Shown here: positions 27,992 through 38,117 of the stretch, in pieces
Layout of the letters: every line of letters begins with the position of its first letter
How positions within the stretch are numbered: the stretch's first letter is position 1
NCBI RefSeq assembly: GCF_003752025.1
Contig: NZ_RJKR01000007.1
Span: forward strand, 248,001 to 312,000
Direction: 5' to 3'
Source: Curtobacterium sp. PhB115
GTDB lineage: Bacteria > Actinomycetota > Actinomycetes > Actinomycetales > Microbacteriaceae
DNA length: 64,000 nucleotides
Notes under the pieces: model-generated
What the model was told of the DNA's origin: nothing
Databases searched by the model: none
The model's input: the letters and a program-made list of their open reading frames with translations, nothing else
Program-made: the position numbers and the translations under genes

Positions 27992-28560
27992 CTAGTGGTC
28001 AGCGGGCCAGCCCTCGGCGACCAGTCGGCGGGTGTCCCCGAGCAGCTGGGACATCGACTTCGTCCGCGCGATGATCGGGAAGAAGTTCGCGTCGGACTGC
28101 CACCTGGGCACGATGTGCTGGTGCAGGTGTGCGGCCACGCCAGCCCCGGCGACCTCACCCTGGTTCATGCCGATGTTGAAGCCGTCGCAGTGCGAGACCT
28201 CGCGCAGGACCCGCATCGCGGTCTGCGTGAGCTCCCCCATCTCGCGCAGTTCGTCCGGCGTCGCCTCGTCGTAGAGCGGGACGTGCCGGTACGGGCAGAC
28301 GAGCAGGTGCCCGTTGTTGTACGGGAACAGGTTGAGCAGGACGTACGCGTGCTCGCCGCGCGCGACGATGAGGGCGTCCTCGTCGGACTTCCGCGGAGCC
28401 TCGCAGAACGGGCAGTCGTCCTCGTGCCCACGACCCTTGCCCTCGCGCCCGGCGTCGATGTACGCCATCCGGTGCGGGTTCCAGAGGCGCTGGAAGGCAT
28501 CCGGGACGGCCGCGCCGGTAGCGGCGTCCCGGATGACCAGCGGGTCCTGCTCGTCCGTCA

Positions 28561-28561
<1 letters not shown>
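27992..28561 (-). CDS. HIT-family hydrolase, likely diadenosine tetraphosphate phosphorylase
   Basis: A 189-residue HIT protein with the triad HLHQHIVPRW. A zinc-type CPFCEAPRKSDEDALIVARG segment and the context immediately after thrS match the mycobacterial Rv2613c-type Ap4A phosphorylase, which cleaves Ap4A made by aminoacyl-tRNA synthetases. The start overlaps the thrS stop by 1 nt. The activity is inferred from this homology and context. Confidence 0.88.
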
Positions 28562-30597
<2,036 letters not shown>

Positions 30598-30651
30598 GAT
30601 GATGGGACTCCTCGATCGAATTGGTGCGTCAAGACTAGTGCGCGCGAGGGC

Positions 30652-31194
30652 TCAGGCCGGTACGGCGCCGAGGGTGGTCACGGGCAGGCGCGGCTCGAGG
30701 CGTCCGCGGCCGTGCAGGCCGTCGAGCTCGAGCAGCGCGGCGAAGCCGATCGCCTCGTACCCGGCGCGCTCGAGCAGGGTGATGGTGGCCGCTCCGGTGC
30801 CGCCGGTGGCCAGGACGTCGTCGACGACGAGCACCCGCGTGCCGGCGGGCAGCTGGCCGGGGCGGAGCTCGAGCTCGGCCTCGCCGTACTCGAGCGCGTA
30901 CTGCTCGCTGAGGACCTCGCCGGGGAGCTTGCCCGCCTTGCGCACGGTGAGCACGCCGACCTGGTGCTGTGCGGCGATGCCACCGGCCAGGGCGAAGCCG
31001 CGGGCCTCGATCCCCGCGACGGCGTCGAACCCGGCGCCGACGGCGAACGGCGCGGCGAGGGCTTCGCACACGCGGCCGAACGCCACGGCGTCGGAGAACA
31101 CCGGCGTCACGTCACGGAAGAGCACCCCCGGCTTCGGGAAGTCCGGGACGATGGCGGTGAGTCGTTCGACGAGTGCAGCTGCGGTTTCGGTCAC
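30652..31194 (-). CDS. apt: Adenine phosphoribosyltransferase
   Basis: A 180-residue purine salvage enzyme making AMP from adenine and PRPP. IPDFPKPGVLFRDVTPVF-like N-terminus (here IVPDFPKPGVLFRDVTPVF), VAGIEARGFALAGGIA and the PRPP loop VLVVDDVLATGGTG are all present. The start is GTG at 31194, 6 nt after a TACCGT box (31201-31206, minus strand). Upstream codons in the same frame belong to a hairpin region and are not coding. apt usually sits between secF and rel in actinobacteria; here it is next to thrS. Confidence 0.94.
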   Translation of the reverse strand: MTETAAALVERLTAIVPDFPKPGVLFRDVTPVFSDAVAFGRVCEALAAPFAVGAGFDAVAGIEARGFALAGGIAAQHQVGVLTVRKAGKLPGEVLSEQYALEYGEAELELRPGQLPAGTRVLVVDDVLATGGTGAATITLLERAGYEAIGFAALLELDGLHGRGRLEPRLPVTTLGAVPA

Positions 31195-31200
31195 CCGCCA

Positions 31201-31206
31201 ACGGTA
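31201..31206 (-). promoter_or_regulatory. Leaderless -10 box for apt
   Basis: TACCGT on the minus strand, 6 nt before the apt GTG. No ribosome binding site is present, so transcription and translation probably begin at the same base. Confidence 0.45.
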
Positions 31207-31247
31207 CGGGAGGCGCGGCGTGCGTCGTGCGCGCCGGTGCGGTGGTG

Positions 31248-31316
31248 CAGTGTGCGAGGTCCAGGGCACGGTGCGAGGCACGGGGCCTGGCACCGTGCGC
31301 GGAACCTCGCACACTG
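31248..31316. terminator. Large two-part hairpin between the 77-residue ORF and apt
   Basis: Outer 13-bp arms (CAGTGTGCGAGGT at 31248-31260 with 31304-31316) enclose a 9-bp inner stem (GCACGGTGC at 31266-31274 with 31290-31298). It lies just after the stop of the minus-strand small gene and probably ends that transcript before apt. The outer arm carries the GTGCGAGGT/ACCTCGCAC core seen in other intergenic repeats of this window. Confidence 0.65.
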
Positions 31317-31336
31317 TGGGAACGGCGCGGCGCGCG

Positions 31337-31570
31337 CTAGCGCCACAGGTGCATCGCGGCCCCCTGGACGAGCCAGGCGGCCTCGCGCTGCTCGCGCTCC
31401 CGCTCGAGGCGGTTGCGCGTGGCGAGGTCGACCGACGGCCGCACGTGGTGGGTACGCCGGCTCCAGATGATGAGCGACATCCCGATACGGAGCGCGATGC
31501 GGTCGGACAGTGAGACCCGACGGCGGACCGTACGGGTGTCGGGAGGGCGGAGAGCGGTCTTCGATGACAC
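31337..31570 (-). CDS. Small conserved-looking basic protein (77 aa), function unknown
   Basis: A 77-residue protein starting at GTG 31570 with AAAGGGA 6 nt upstream. The middle (RRRVSLSDRIALRIGMSLIIWSRR) has an amphipathic to weakly hydrophobic helix flanked by arginines, and the C-terminal half (RNRLEREREQREAAWLVQG) is likely helical. I recognise no family. It appears to be the second gene of a micro-operon that begins with the 23-codon ORF, and it ends before a strong hairpin. Confidence 0.6.
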   Translation of the reverse strand: MSSKTALRPPDTRTVRRRVSLSDRIALRIGMSLIIWSRRTHHVRPSVDLATRNRLEREREQREAAWLVQGAAMHLWR

Positions 31571-31917
31571 GGTGATCCCTTTCAGGGCATGACGGAACTG
31601 CCCGGCACACGGGCACGAGTGGACTGCCCGGCACACGGGCAGGCGAATGAATGCGTGGGAATGCATTCCGCGGTCGCCGGAAGAATGTCCGGCGAGGCGG
31701 TGCGGAATGCGTTCCGGTACCGAGAGCGTCGCACCGACCCCCGACATTCTCCGGCGACGATCGTGACGGTCCGGCCGCGTGCACGGAGCATGCGGAACGG
31801 GACCGATCGGCGATCGTCGGAGCCGGCGCAACGCGAGCCCGGAAGGCTCAGCGTGCGGTGCCGCGCGACGGATTCGTCACGGGGCAGAGATGTCGGGAGT
31901 GGGCGGGGCGCTCCGGG
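31571..31917. other. Intergenic stretch with three kinds of short repeats
   Basis: Between two small minus-strand ORFs I see: two identical 19-bp direct copies of ACTGCCCGGCACACGGGCA (31597-31615 and 31623-31641), each able to form a TGCCCG/CGGGCA hairpin; two palindromes GGAATGCATTCC (31658-31669) and GGAATGCGTTCC (31704-31715); and TCGCCGGA-N6-TCCGGCGA (31674-31695), half of which reappears near 31744-31757. The dense symmetry suggests regulator binding or RNA structure. I do not see a convincing additional gene. Confidence 0.5.
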
Positions 31918-31989
31918 TCAGCGGACGCGGATCGGGGTACCGACGAGTCCACGGATCCCACGGAACGGAGTGGTTGCGGTGATCATCAT
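31918..31989 (-). CDS. Candidate 23-codon small ORF with strong ribosome binding site
   Basis: An ATG at 31989 with AAAGGGGG 6 nt upstream opens a 23-codon frame ending TGA at 31918. The peptide begins MMITATTPFRGIRG and ends in PIRVR; it carries four arginines and no acidic residue. A well-formed promoter lies about 57 nt upstream. It could be a leader peptide controlling the 77-residue gene downstream, or a small regulatory or membrane-active peptide. It is too short for similarity-based proof; the ribosome binding site and promoter are the main support. Confidence 0.45.
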   Translation of the reverse strand: MMITATTPFRGIRGLVGTPIRVR

Positions 31990-32052
31990 GGTCGGCCCCC
32001 TTTCGGTCTCGAGCTGGCGGAGTCGCTGCCTGCTGGCGTTCGCGACGAGTGA

Positions 32053-32082
32053 ACACTAGCGGCAACGGAAATGCCCGCGCAA
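32053..32082 (-). promoter_or_regulatory. Sigma70-type promoter of the small-ORF operon
   Basis: On the minus strand TTGCGC (32077-32082) and TAGTGT (32053-32058) are separated by 18 nt. This is the best-spaced housekeeping-type promoter in the window. The predicted start near 32046 gives a leader of about 57 nt to the ATG at 31989. Confidence 0.6.
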
Positions 32083-32123
32083 CCCTTTTCTCGCAATTCG
32101 TCGGAATTGCATTCCCGAACACG

Positions 32124-32162
32124 ACGAGGGGCCCGCTACCGAATCGGTACCGAGCCCCTCGT
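32124..32162. terminator. Hairpin terminator downstream of the Clp ATPase gene
   Basis: ACGAGGGGC (32124-32132) pairs with GCCCCTCGT (32154-32162), with an inner TACCG/CGGTA stem. It lies 12 bp after the stop of the minus-strand clp gene. Confidence 0.75.
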
Positions 32163-32174
32163 GGTGCTGGATCG

Positions 32175-34763
32175 CTAGAGCGCTGCGTGCTCCGCGACGG
32201 TCGCGGTCAGGACGTCGTCCACCACGTCAACCCGGACGGTGTCACCGGCCGAGACGCCACCCTCGACGACCAGCGTCGCGATGCGGTCGTCGACCTCGCG
32301 CTGGATGAGCCGACGGAGCGGACGTGCGCCGTACTCCGGCTCGTAGCCGTGCGTGGCCAGCCAGTCGACCGCCGCGTCGGACACCGACAGGACCATGTCC
32401 TGCGCGATGAGCCGGAGCGCGGTGTCCTGCAGCAGCAGGGACACGATGGACCGGATCTGGGTGGCGTCGAGCTTCCGGAAGAGCACGATCTCGTCGATGC
32501 GGTTGATGAACTCGGGCCGCATCGCCTCGCGGAGCTTGCCCATCACGCGGGCACGCAGGTCGTCCTCCGCGTAGCCGTCCGTCGATCCGACCGGCGAGAA
32601 CCCGAGCGCACCGGAGCGGGAAGCCAGGAACTCGGAGCCGATGTTCGACGTCATGATCACGACGGTGTTGCGGAAGTCGACCGTGCGACCCTGCCCGTCG
32701 GTGAGACGGCCGTCGTCGAGGACCTGCAGCAGCAGGTTGAACACGTCCGGGTGCGCCTTCTCGACCTCGTCGAGCAGCACCACCGAGTACGGGTTCCGCC
32801 GCACGCGTTCGGTGAGCTGACCGGCCTCGTCGTAGCCGACGTACCCGGGAGGGGCACCGACCAGCCGCGACACGGTGTGCCGTTCGCCGAACTCGCTCAT
32901 GTCGAAGCGGAGCATCGCCGACTCGTCACCGAACAGCGAGGACGCCAGGGCCTTCGCGAGCTCGGTCTTGCCGACGCCCGTCGGGCCGAGGAACAGGAAG
33001 CTGCCGACCGGGCGACGGGGGTCACCCATGCCGGTGCGACTGCGTCGGACGGCCTTCGCGATCGCCGCGACGGCGTCGTCCTGGCCGACGACGCGCTCGT
33101 GCAGCTCGGACTCGAGCGCGGCGAGCCGCGTCTTGTCCGCGGAGCCGAGGCGGGTCACCGGGATCCCGGTGGCCCGCGACACGACGGCTGCGATGTCGGC
33201 CTCCGTGATCGAGGTGCCCACGGATCCCGGACGGGAGGCACGGGTGGCGTCCGCCGACGTGGCGGCGGTGATCCGCGCCTCCAGGCCGTCGATCTCGTCG
33301 CGCAGGCGCGACGCCTCCTCGTACCGCTCCTCGACGACCGCATGGTCCTTCTCGGTCGTGAGGGACGCGACCTGCGACCGGAGCGCCTCGACGTCGACGT
33401 CGCCCGAACGGGCGAGACGACGGCGTGCGCCGGCCTGGTCGATGAGGTCGATGGCCTTGTCCGGCAGGTGCCGGTCGGTGACGTACCGGTGCGAGAGCTC
33501 GACCGCGGCACGGAGGGCGTCGGGTGTGTAGACGACGCCGTGGTGCGACTCGTAGCGGGGCGCGAGGCCGGTCAGGATCGCCACGGCGTCCTCGACGTTC
33601 GGCTCCCCCACCGTGACGGGCTGGAACCGACGCTCGAGGGCGGCGTCCTTCTCGATCCGGCGGTACTCCTTCAGCGTGGTCGCGCCGACCATGTGCAGGT
33701 CACCGCGGGCCAGGCGGGGCTTGAGGATGTTGCCCGCGTCCATCGAGCCGCCCTCGCCGCCACCACCGGCGCCGACGACCGTGTGCAGTTCGTCGACGAA
33801 GACGATGAGTTCGTCGGCGTGTGCCGCGATCTCGTCCATGGCCTTGGTGAGGCGCTCCTCGAAGTCGCCGCGGTAGCGGGTACCGGAGAGCATGCCGGGC
33901 AGGTCGAGTGCGACGACCCGCTTGCCCTGCAGCAGGGCAGGGACGTCACCGTCGACGATGCGCTGGGCGAGCCCCTCGACGATGGCGGTCTTGCCGACGC
34001 CGGGCTCGCCGATCAGGACGGGGTTGTTCTTCGTGCGGCGCAGCAGGATCTCGACGGCCTGCTCGATCTCGTCGGCACGGCCGATCACCGGGTCGATGCG
34101 TCCGTCACGGGCGCGCTCGGTGAGGTCGGTACCGAACTGGTCGAGGGTCGGGGTCTCGCTCTGCTGCTGGTCGGCTTCGGTGGTCCCGGGCATCGGGCGC
34201 CCCTCTCGTGCCGCCTCGGCGGCCTGCTGTGCGTAGGACTGCATGACCTGCGGGGTGACGCCGGCGCTCGCGAGGAGCTGACCGGTGACGGTCTCCTGGT
34301 CCATGACGAGCGCGAAGAAGACGTGCTCGGGGTCGGTGTAGGTGCTGCCGAAGCCGCGGGCGGCCTGGGTGGCCTCCACGAGGACGCGCTGCGCGGACGG
34401 TGTCAGCGCCGGGCGCCCGGTCTGCTCGGGCAGGGGCTCGCGCGCCATCGGCAGGCGCTGCTCGACCTCGTCGGCGAGACGCTCGGGATCGACTCCACCG
34501 GAGCGGATCACGGCGTCGAAGGGCTGGGTGCGGATCAGCACGTGCAGGATGTGCAGTGCATCGATCTCGCGCTGTCCCTGCTCCACCGCGTACTCGGCGG
34601 TGTGCTGCAGGAGCTCGTGGGTGCGCCGGCTGAGGAGCCGGGTGATGTCGACCGGTCGTCCCAGCGGAACGGATCGCTGGGCGCCGGTGTTCTGTGCCGC
34701 GAGCAGGCGGGCGAGGAACTCGTCGAACGAGTCGCCGCCGGTCGGGCCGAACGTCTCTGGCAA
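32175..34763 (-). CDS. Clp ATPase (ClpC-type, HSP100) under heat-shock control
   Basis: An 862-residue HSP100 unfoldase. An unusual prefix of about 50 residues precedes two Clp N-domain repeats; AAA1 has Walker A GEPGVGKT at residues 252-259; a short middle domain has a UVR-like motif ([16 protein letters not shown], about residues 473-488) rather than the long ClpB coiled coil; AAA2 has GPTGVGKT near residue 592. A SGALGFSP loop near residue 718 carries the LGF tripeptide used to dock ClpP. It is therefore a ClpC-like protease partner and probably a paralogue of the housekeeping ClpC. I choose the TTG at 34763 because AGGAGG lies 5 nt upstream; longer frames run through the promoter. HAIR and an ECF-type promoter lie upstream. 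Confidence 0.9.
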   Translation of the reverse strand: MPETFGPTGGDSFDEFLARLLAAQNTGAQRSVPLGRPVDITRLLSRRTHELLQHTAEYAVEQGQREIDALHILHVLIRTQPFDAVIRSGGVDPERLADEVEQRLPMAREPLPEQTGRPALTPSAQRVLVEATQAARGFGSTYTDPEHVFFALVMDQETVTGQLLASAGVTPQVMQSYAQQAAEAAREGRPMPGTTEADQQQSETPTLDQFGTDLTERARDGRIDPVIGRADEIEQAVEILLRRTKNNPVLIGEPGVGKTAIVEGLAQRIVDGDVPALLQGKRVVALDLPGMLSGTRYRGDFEERLTKAMDEIAAHADELIVFVDELHTVVGAGGGGEGGSMDAGNILKPRLARGDLHMVGATTLKEYRRIEKDAALERRFQPVTVGEPNVEDAVAILTGLAPRYESHHGVVYTPDALRAAVELSHRYVTDRHLPDKAIDLIDQAGARRRLARSGDVDVEALRSQVASLTTEKDHAVVEERYEEASRLRDEIDGLEARITAATSADATRASRPGSVGTSITEADIAAVVSRATGIPVTRLGSADKTRLAALESELHERVVGQDDAVAAIAKAVRRSRTGMGDPRRPVGSFLFLGPTGVGKTELAKALASSLFGDESAMLRFDMSEFGERHTVSRLVGAPPGYVGYDEAGQLTERVRRNPYSVVLLDEVEKAHPDVFNLLLQVLDDGRLTDGQGRTVDFRNTVVIMTSNIGSEFLASRSGALGFSPVGSTDGYAEDDLRARVMGKLREAMRPEFINRIDEIVLFRKLDATQIRSIVSLLLQDTALRLIAQDMVLSVSDAAVDWLATHGYEPEYGARPLRRLIQREVDDRIATLVVEGGVSAGDTVRVDVVDDVLTATVAEHAAL

Positions 34764-34779
34764 AGGGACCTCCTGGGAA

Positions 34780-34800
34780 CTTGAGTGCCTTCGACTCAAT
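34780..34800. promoter_or_regulatory. HAIR element (HspR operator)
   Basis: CTTGAGT-N7-ACTCAAT matches the HspR-associated inverted repeat consensus CTTGAGT-N7-ACTCAAG with one end mismatch. It sits 17 nt upstream of the TTG start and over the predicted transcription start, where HspR binding would block transcription until heat or misfolding titrates DnaK/HspR. Confidence 0.85.
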
Positions 34801-34801
34801 G

Positions 34802-34828
34802 CAACGCAGGGGGCCCCGGCTCATTCCC
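34802..34828 (-). promoter_or_regulatory. ECF (SigH/SigR-like) promoter for the clp gene
   Basis: On the minus strand GGGAAT (34823-34828) and CGTTG (34802-34806) are spaced by 16 nt. This fits the GGGAAY-N16-18-CGTT pattern of the redox/heat ECF sigma factors SigH (Mycobacterium) and SigR (Streptomyces). The predicted start falls inside the HAIR element. Confidence 0.6.
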
Positions 34829-34858
34829 AGTGGCCGAAAAAACTTGCGGCGACTCGAC

Positions 34859-35344
34859 TCAGGTCCGCGCGATGGGCGCCGAGGTGGCCTCGGTGACGCG
34901 CGCGAGGTCGGCCGGGGCGAGCTCGATGTCGAAGCCGCGGCGCCCGCCGGACACGAAGATCGTCGTGTACGTCAGCGCGGAGTCGTCGAGCACGGTGCGG
35001 ATCCGGGACTTCTGCCCGACCGGGCTGATCCCACCGACCACGTACCCCGTCCGCTTCTCGGCGAGGGCCGGGTCCGCGAGGGTCGCCTTCTTGCCGCCGA
35101 CCGCAGCGGCGATGGCCTTGAGGTCGAGCCGGTTCGCCACCGGGACGATCGCCACGGCGAGGGAGCCGTCGACGGAGACCACGAGGGTCTTGAAGACCTG
35201 CTCCTCGCGGAGGCCGAGGGCGGCAGCGGCCTCTTCCCCGAAGTTGGTGGCGCTCTCGTGGTGGTCGTACACGTGCGGCGTGTACGGCACCCCGGCCCGT
35301 TCGAGCGCGACGGTCGCGGGGGTGCTCGGCGAACCTGCGGTCAT
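34859..35344 (-). CDS. YbaK/EbsC-type aminoacyl-tRNA deacylase
   Basis: A 161-residue protein of the YbaK family, which hydrolyses Cys-tRNA(Pro) or related mischarged tRNAs in trans. YDHHESATNFGEEAAAALGL, QVFKTLVVSVDG, the conserved KKATLADP segment and VVGGISPVGQKSRI, with the family GGxSPxG loop, are present. GGAGAGG precedes the ATG by 8 nt. It lies upstream of the clp gene on the same strand, but the intervening promoter suggests separate control. Confidence 0.92.
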   Translation of the reverse strand: MTAGSPSTPATVALERAGVPYTPHVYDHHESATNFGEEAAAALGLREEQVFKTLVVSVDGSLAVAIVPVANRLDLKAIAAAVGGKKATLADPALAEKRTGYVVGGISPVGQKSRIRTVLDDSALTYTTIFVSGGRRGFDIELAPADLARVTEATSAPIART

Positions 35345-35410
35345 GCGGCGATCCTCTCCTGCGCTGCCCTCCTGCCCGTGGCGGCACGCGGGCGTTACGC
35401 TGAACGGACC

Positions 35411-35725
35411 ATGACCGTCATCGAGTTCCTGCTGCGTGCCGTCGCCGCGCTGGTGCTCGGCGGTGCCACGAGCACGGCCGGCGCTGCCGACTCGGGCGGC
35501 GCCTGGTCGCTGTTGGCCGTCGCCGCGCTCGGTGTCGCCGCGGTGGCTGCGGCGGTCGTCGTCGCACGGGTCCTCGTCGCGGTCCTCGCTGCGGTGCTCG
35601 GCGTCGGCCCGTCGTCCACGGTCGCCGCGGTGGTGGCGGACCTGGTCACCCGGATCACGTTCAGCCACCCCGATGCCGACGGGCACACCCGCTCGCGGGC
35701 TCCGGGGGCCGTCGCTCCGTCCTGA
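35411..35725 (+). CDS. Small membrane protein upstream of YidC (DUF6412-like)
   Basis: A 104-residue protein with three hydrophobic segments (residues 5-25, 30-50 and 52-68) and a polar tail ending HPDADGHTRSRAPGAV. Small proteins of this kind, annotated DUF6412, often precede a YidC/Oxa1 gene in Microbacteriaceae; the assignment is from memory and context. A TACGCT box (35396-35401) lies 9 nt before the ATG. It is 62 bp from the YidC gene and likely co-transcribed. Confidence 0.7.
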   Translation: MTVIEFLLRAVAALVLGGATSTAGAADSGGAWSLLAVAALGVAAVAAAVVVARVLVAVLAAVLGVGPSSTVAAVVADLVTRITFSHPDADGHTRSRAPGAVAPS

Positions 35726-35787
35726 CCACCGACCGGTGGCCGGGGCTGAACGCACACCCCCGAACCCACCACCGATCGGAACACGTC

Positions 35788-36531
35788 ATGGACCTGTCAA
35801 CCCTGCCCCTCGTCGGCCCGCTGCTGCACGGCGGCGCCGACCTCATCGCGGCGCTCACCACGGTGCTCTCCCCCGCCACCGGCTCCTTCGCCGCCGCGCT
35901 CGCGGTCGTGCTGCTGACCCTGGCAGTCCGGGCGGTGCTCGTCCCGCTCTCGGTGCTCCAGGTCCGCGCGGAACGGGATCGACGCCGGCTCGCGCCGCGG
36001 ATCGCCGAGCTCCGGAAGCGCCACGGCAAGGACTCCGAGCGGCTCCAGCGGGCCGTCCAGCAGCTGTACACGAACGAGAAGGTGTCACCGCTCGCCGGGT
36101 GCCTGCCCGTCCTCGCCCAGGCGCCGGTGCTGTCGCTCGTGTACACGCTCTTCACGCACGCGTCCATCGGTGGCACGGCGAACGCCCTGCTCGACGCCAC
36201 CCTCGTCGGGGTCCCCCTCGGGCACTCGCTGGTCGTCACGCTGACCTCGCCGCTGTGGGCGCACGCGTGGGTCGTCGTGGTGCTGCTCGTCGTGCTCGCC
36301 GTCGTCGTGGAACTCAGCCGACGGGCGAACCTGCGCTGGAACCCCGTCCCCGCGCCGGAGCCGGCGACCGCGGTGCCCGGTGCCGCCGCGACGGCCGCCA
36401 TCGCGCGGTACGCACCGTTCACCACCGTGGTGTTCGCCGCGATCGCGCCGCTGGCCGCCGCGCTCTACGTCGTGACGAGCGCCGCGTGGACCGCCGCAGA
36501 ACGTGCCGTGCTGCGCCGGGTGGTCCGCTAG
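35788..36531 (+). CDS. YidC/Oxa1-type membrane protein insertase
   Basis: A 247-residue member of the YidC/Oxa1/Alb3 family, short like the YidC2 forms of Gram-positive bacteria. It has five hydrophobic helices; the positively charged loop RDRRRLAPRIAELRKRHGKDSERLQ follows the first long helix, and the family segment LYTNEKVSPLAGCLPVLAQAPVLSLVYTLF is clear. The hydrophilic-groove arginine is represented by VRAVLVPLSVLQ in helix I. It is probably a second, accessory insertase, since the main yidC normally sits near the origin beside rnpA. Confidence 0.9.
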   Translation: MDLSTLPLVGPLLHGGADLIAALTTVLSPATGSFAAALAVVLLTLAVRAVLVPLSVLQVRAERDRRRLAPRIAELRKRHGKDSERLQRAVQQLYTNEKVSPLAGCLPVLAQAPVLSLVYTLFTHASIGGTANALLDATLVGVPLGHSLVVTLTSPLWAHAWVVVVLLVVLAVVVELSRRANLRWNPVPAPEPATAVPGAAATAAIARYAPFTTVVFAAIAPLAAALYVVTSAAWTAAERAVLRRVVR

Positions 36532-36564
36532 CGCAAGGCGCTAGGCACTAGGCGCTGCGTCGCG

Positions 36565-36780
36565 TCAGCCGCCCTGGCCCTCCTGCTGCGGGCCCTGGTC
36601 GACCGGGTCGTACTCCGTGCCGCGGCCCTGCTCCTCGTCAGCCGTCGGGACGTGGCGCTCGGTCCCCGACCCGCCGGGGCTCGTCGCGACGTAGTCGGCC
36701 TCGCCGGACTGGGTGTCGTGGCTCAGCGGCTCGAGGGTCTCGGGGTCGGCGTCGTGCTGCTGCGTGGGGTCGGTGCTCAT
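36565..36780 (-). CDS. Small acidic disordered protein (71 aa)
   Basis: A 71-residue protein, very rich in D, E, G, Q and S, without hydrophobic segments (MSTDPTQQHDADPETLEPLS at the start; QQEGQGG at the end). Such proteins are widespread in Microbacteriaceae as stress-linked hypotheticals; no function is known to me. GGGAG lies about 13 nt before the ATG, so the ribosome binding site is weakly placed. It is convergent with the YidC gene. Confidence 0.6.
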   Translation of the reverse strand: MSTDPTQQHDADPETLEPLSHDTQSGEADYVATSPGGSGTERHVPTADEEQGRGTEYDPVDQGPQQEGQGG

Positions 36781-36876
36781 GCACCACGCCTACTCCCCTC
36801 GTTCTGGGTGCGCGCCGCCGGCCACCCGGTGCCACGATGGAAGGCGTCCAACACGACCGGCAGAGCTGGGGTGCGC

Positions 36877-37893
36877 ATGGTCCACGACGACGTGGCAGCG
36901 GAACGGGCACGGCTCGAAGCCGTGGCCTGGGGAGCGGAGTCGAGCCCCGCAGATGCGGCGCGCGCTCGGATCGCGTTGCAGGACCTCGCGCGCGGGCGTC
37001 GCTCGGGTGCGCGGAAGGCCGTTCTGTCCGCCATGCCGGCTGCGGACAGCGGCGACCGGCCTGGAGGCACGACACCCGTCAGCACGCCGCCACCGTCCCC
37101 GGCGCGGCCGGCTCCGGAGCCCGCCGCGGCTTCCTGGTCCGTTCCCGTACCGGAGTCCGAACCGGCTCCCGTTCGGGAGTCCGCTCCGGCTCCCGTTCGG
37201 GAGTCCGATCCTGCTCCCGTTCGGGAGTCCGATCCTGCTCCCGGAACCGCGCCGGTTCCCGACCCCGTTCCGGCGGCGCAGGCCGGTGCGTGGGTGGCGA
37301 ACGCGGACGGACGAGCCGACCACGTCGACGAGGCGACGGTGGACGGCGGGGGTGAGCCGGGCCTCCAGGCGGGACCTGCGCGATGGGCGCGCTGGCGGAG
37401 CGTGCTGTGGACCGCGCGGCCCCGCGTCTGGATCGCGCTCGGGGCGGCCGCGGCGGTCGGTGTGGCGTTCGCGGCCGGCACGGTCGTCGGCACCACACGA
37501 CCCGACGTCGCCGCGGCACCGAGCATCACGCCGACGGCGGGGACGGTGACGCTCGAGCAGCTGCTCGACGCACCGCAGACCTACGCCGACCAGCTTCCGG
37601 GGCCCGTCGAGGCACCGGTCAGCCTGCACTCGACGCGGCTCATCTTCTCGAACCGTGCCCTCGACGGCAGCTCGTTCGACACGCCGTGGGCGGTGTGGGC
37701 CGGGGTCGGGACGGACCGGTCGACGATCTGCCTGGTGGCGACCGCGAACCGGATCGAGTCGTCGACGGCGTGCTACCCGCGGGAGTCCGCGCTGCACGGC
37801 TCGGTGTCGATGTCGGCGCAGTCGATGAGCGGGACGCTGACGATGAGCCTGCGGGGTGGCGGGGTGCAGGGTCGGGTGACGAACGAGTACTGA
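36877..37893 (+). CDS. Membrane-anchored protein with repeat-rich Pro/Ala linker, function unknown
   Basis: A 338-residue protein. Residues 1-50 are charged and likely helical, residues 65-150 form a Pro-rich linker with the 8-residue repeat ESxPAPVR, residues 185-206 form a membrane helix (WIALGAAAAVGVAFAAGTVVG), and the C-terminal 130 residues lie outside, with two cysteines (TICLVA and TACYPRE) that could form a disulfide. A GTG at 36871 two codons upstream is an alternative start. No domain is recognised; the layout resembles a sensor or cell-envelope protein. Confidence 0.75.
   Translation: MVHDDVAAERARLEAVAWGAESSPADAARARIALQDLARGRRSGARKAVLSAMPAADSGDRPGGTTPVSTPPPSPARPAPEPAAASWSVPVPESEPAPVRESAPAPVRESDPAPVRESDPAPGTAPVPDPVPAAQAGAWVANADGRADHVDEATVDGGGEPGLQAGPARWARWRSVLWTARPRVWIALGAAAAVGVAFAAGTVVGTTRPDVAAAPSITPTAGTVTLEQLLDAPQTYADQLPGPVEAPVSLHSTRLIFSNRALDGSSFDTPWAVWAGVGTDRSTICLVATANRIESSTACYPRESALHGSVSMSAQSMSGTLTMSLRGGGVQGRVTNEY
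37166..37227. repeat. Three in-gene palindromes spaced by 24 bp
   Basis: The 14-bp palindrome CTCCCGTTCGGGAG occurs three times exactly (37166, 37190 and 37214) with a 24-bp period inside the linker coding region, with a degenerate copy before. The 24-bp unit keeps the reading frame (8 residues). Confidence 0.85.
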
Positions 37894-38117
37894 GCGCCGG
37901 GGCTGCGCTCGCTGTGCATTGTTGGAGCGCTCCGAGAATCCGGTGTGACCCCCTCGCGGGCTCGGGATCATCGTGCAACACTGGAAGAGCGCACTCGCCG
38001 TGGAGTCGTACCCACATCATCCACATCCGCGAGCGCGCCCCGCAGACCCCCCGGTCAGCCGTCGTCACACCGTCGGCAACGTCGCGCGCTCCACCGTGCC
38101 CCGGAGGAGGTCAGCAC

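Noticed and set aside
31582-31791. A 69-codon minus-strand ORF between the two small genes
   Set aside because: No ribosome binding site, and its sequence is formed by the palindromic repeats.
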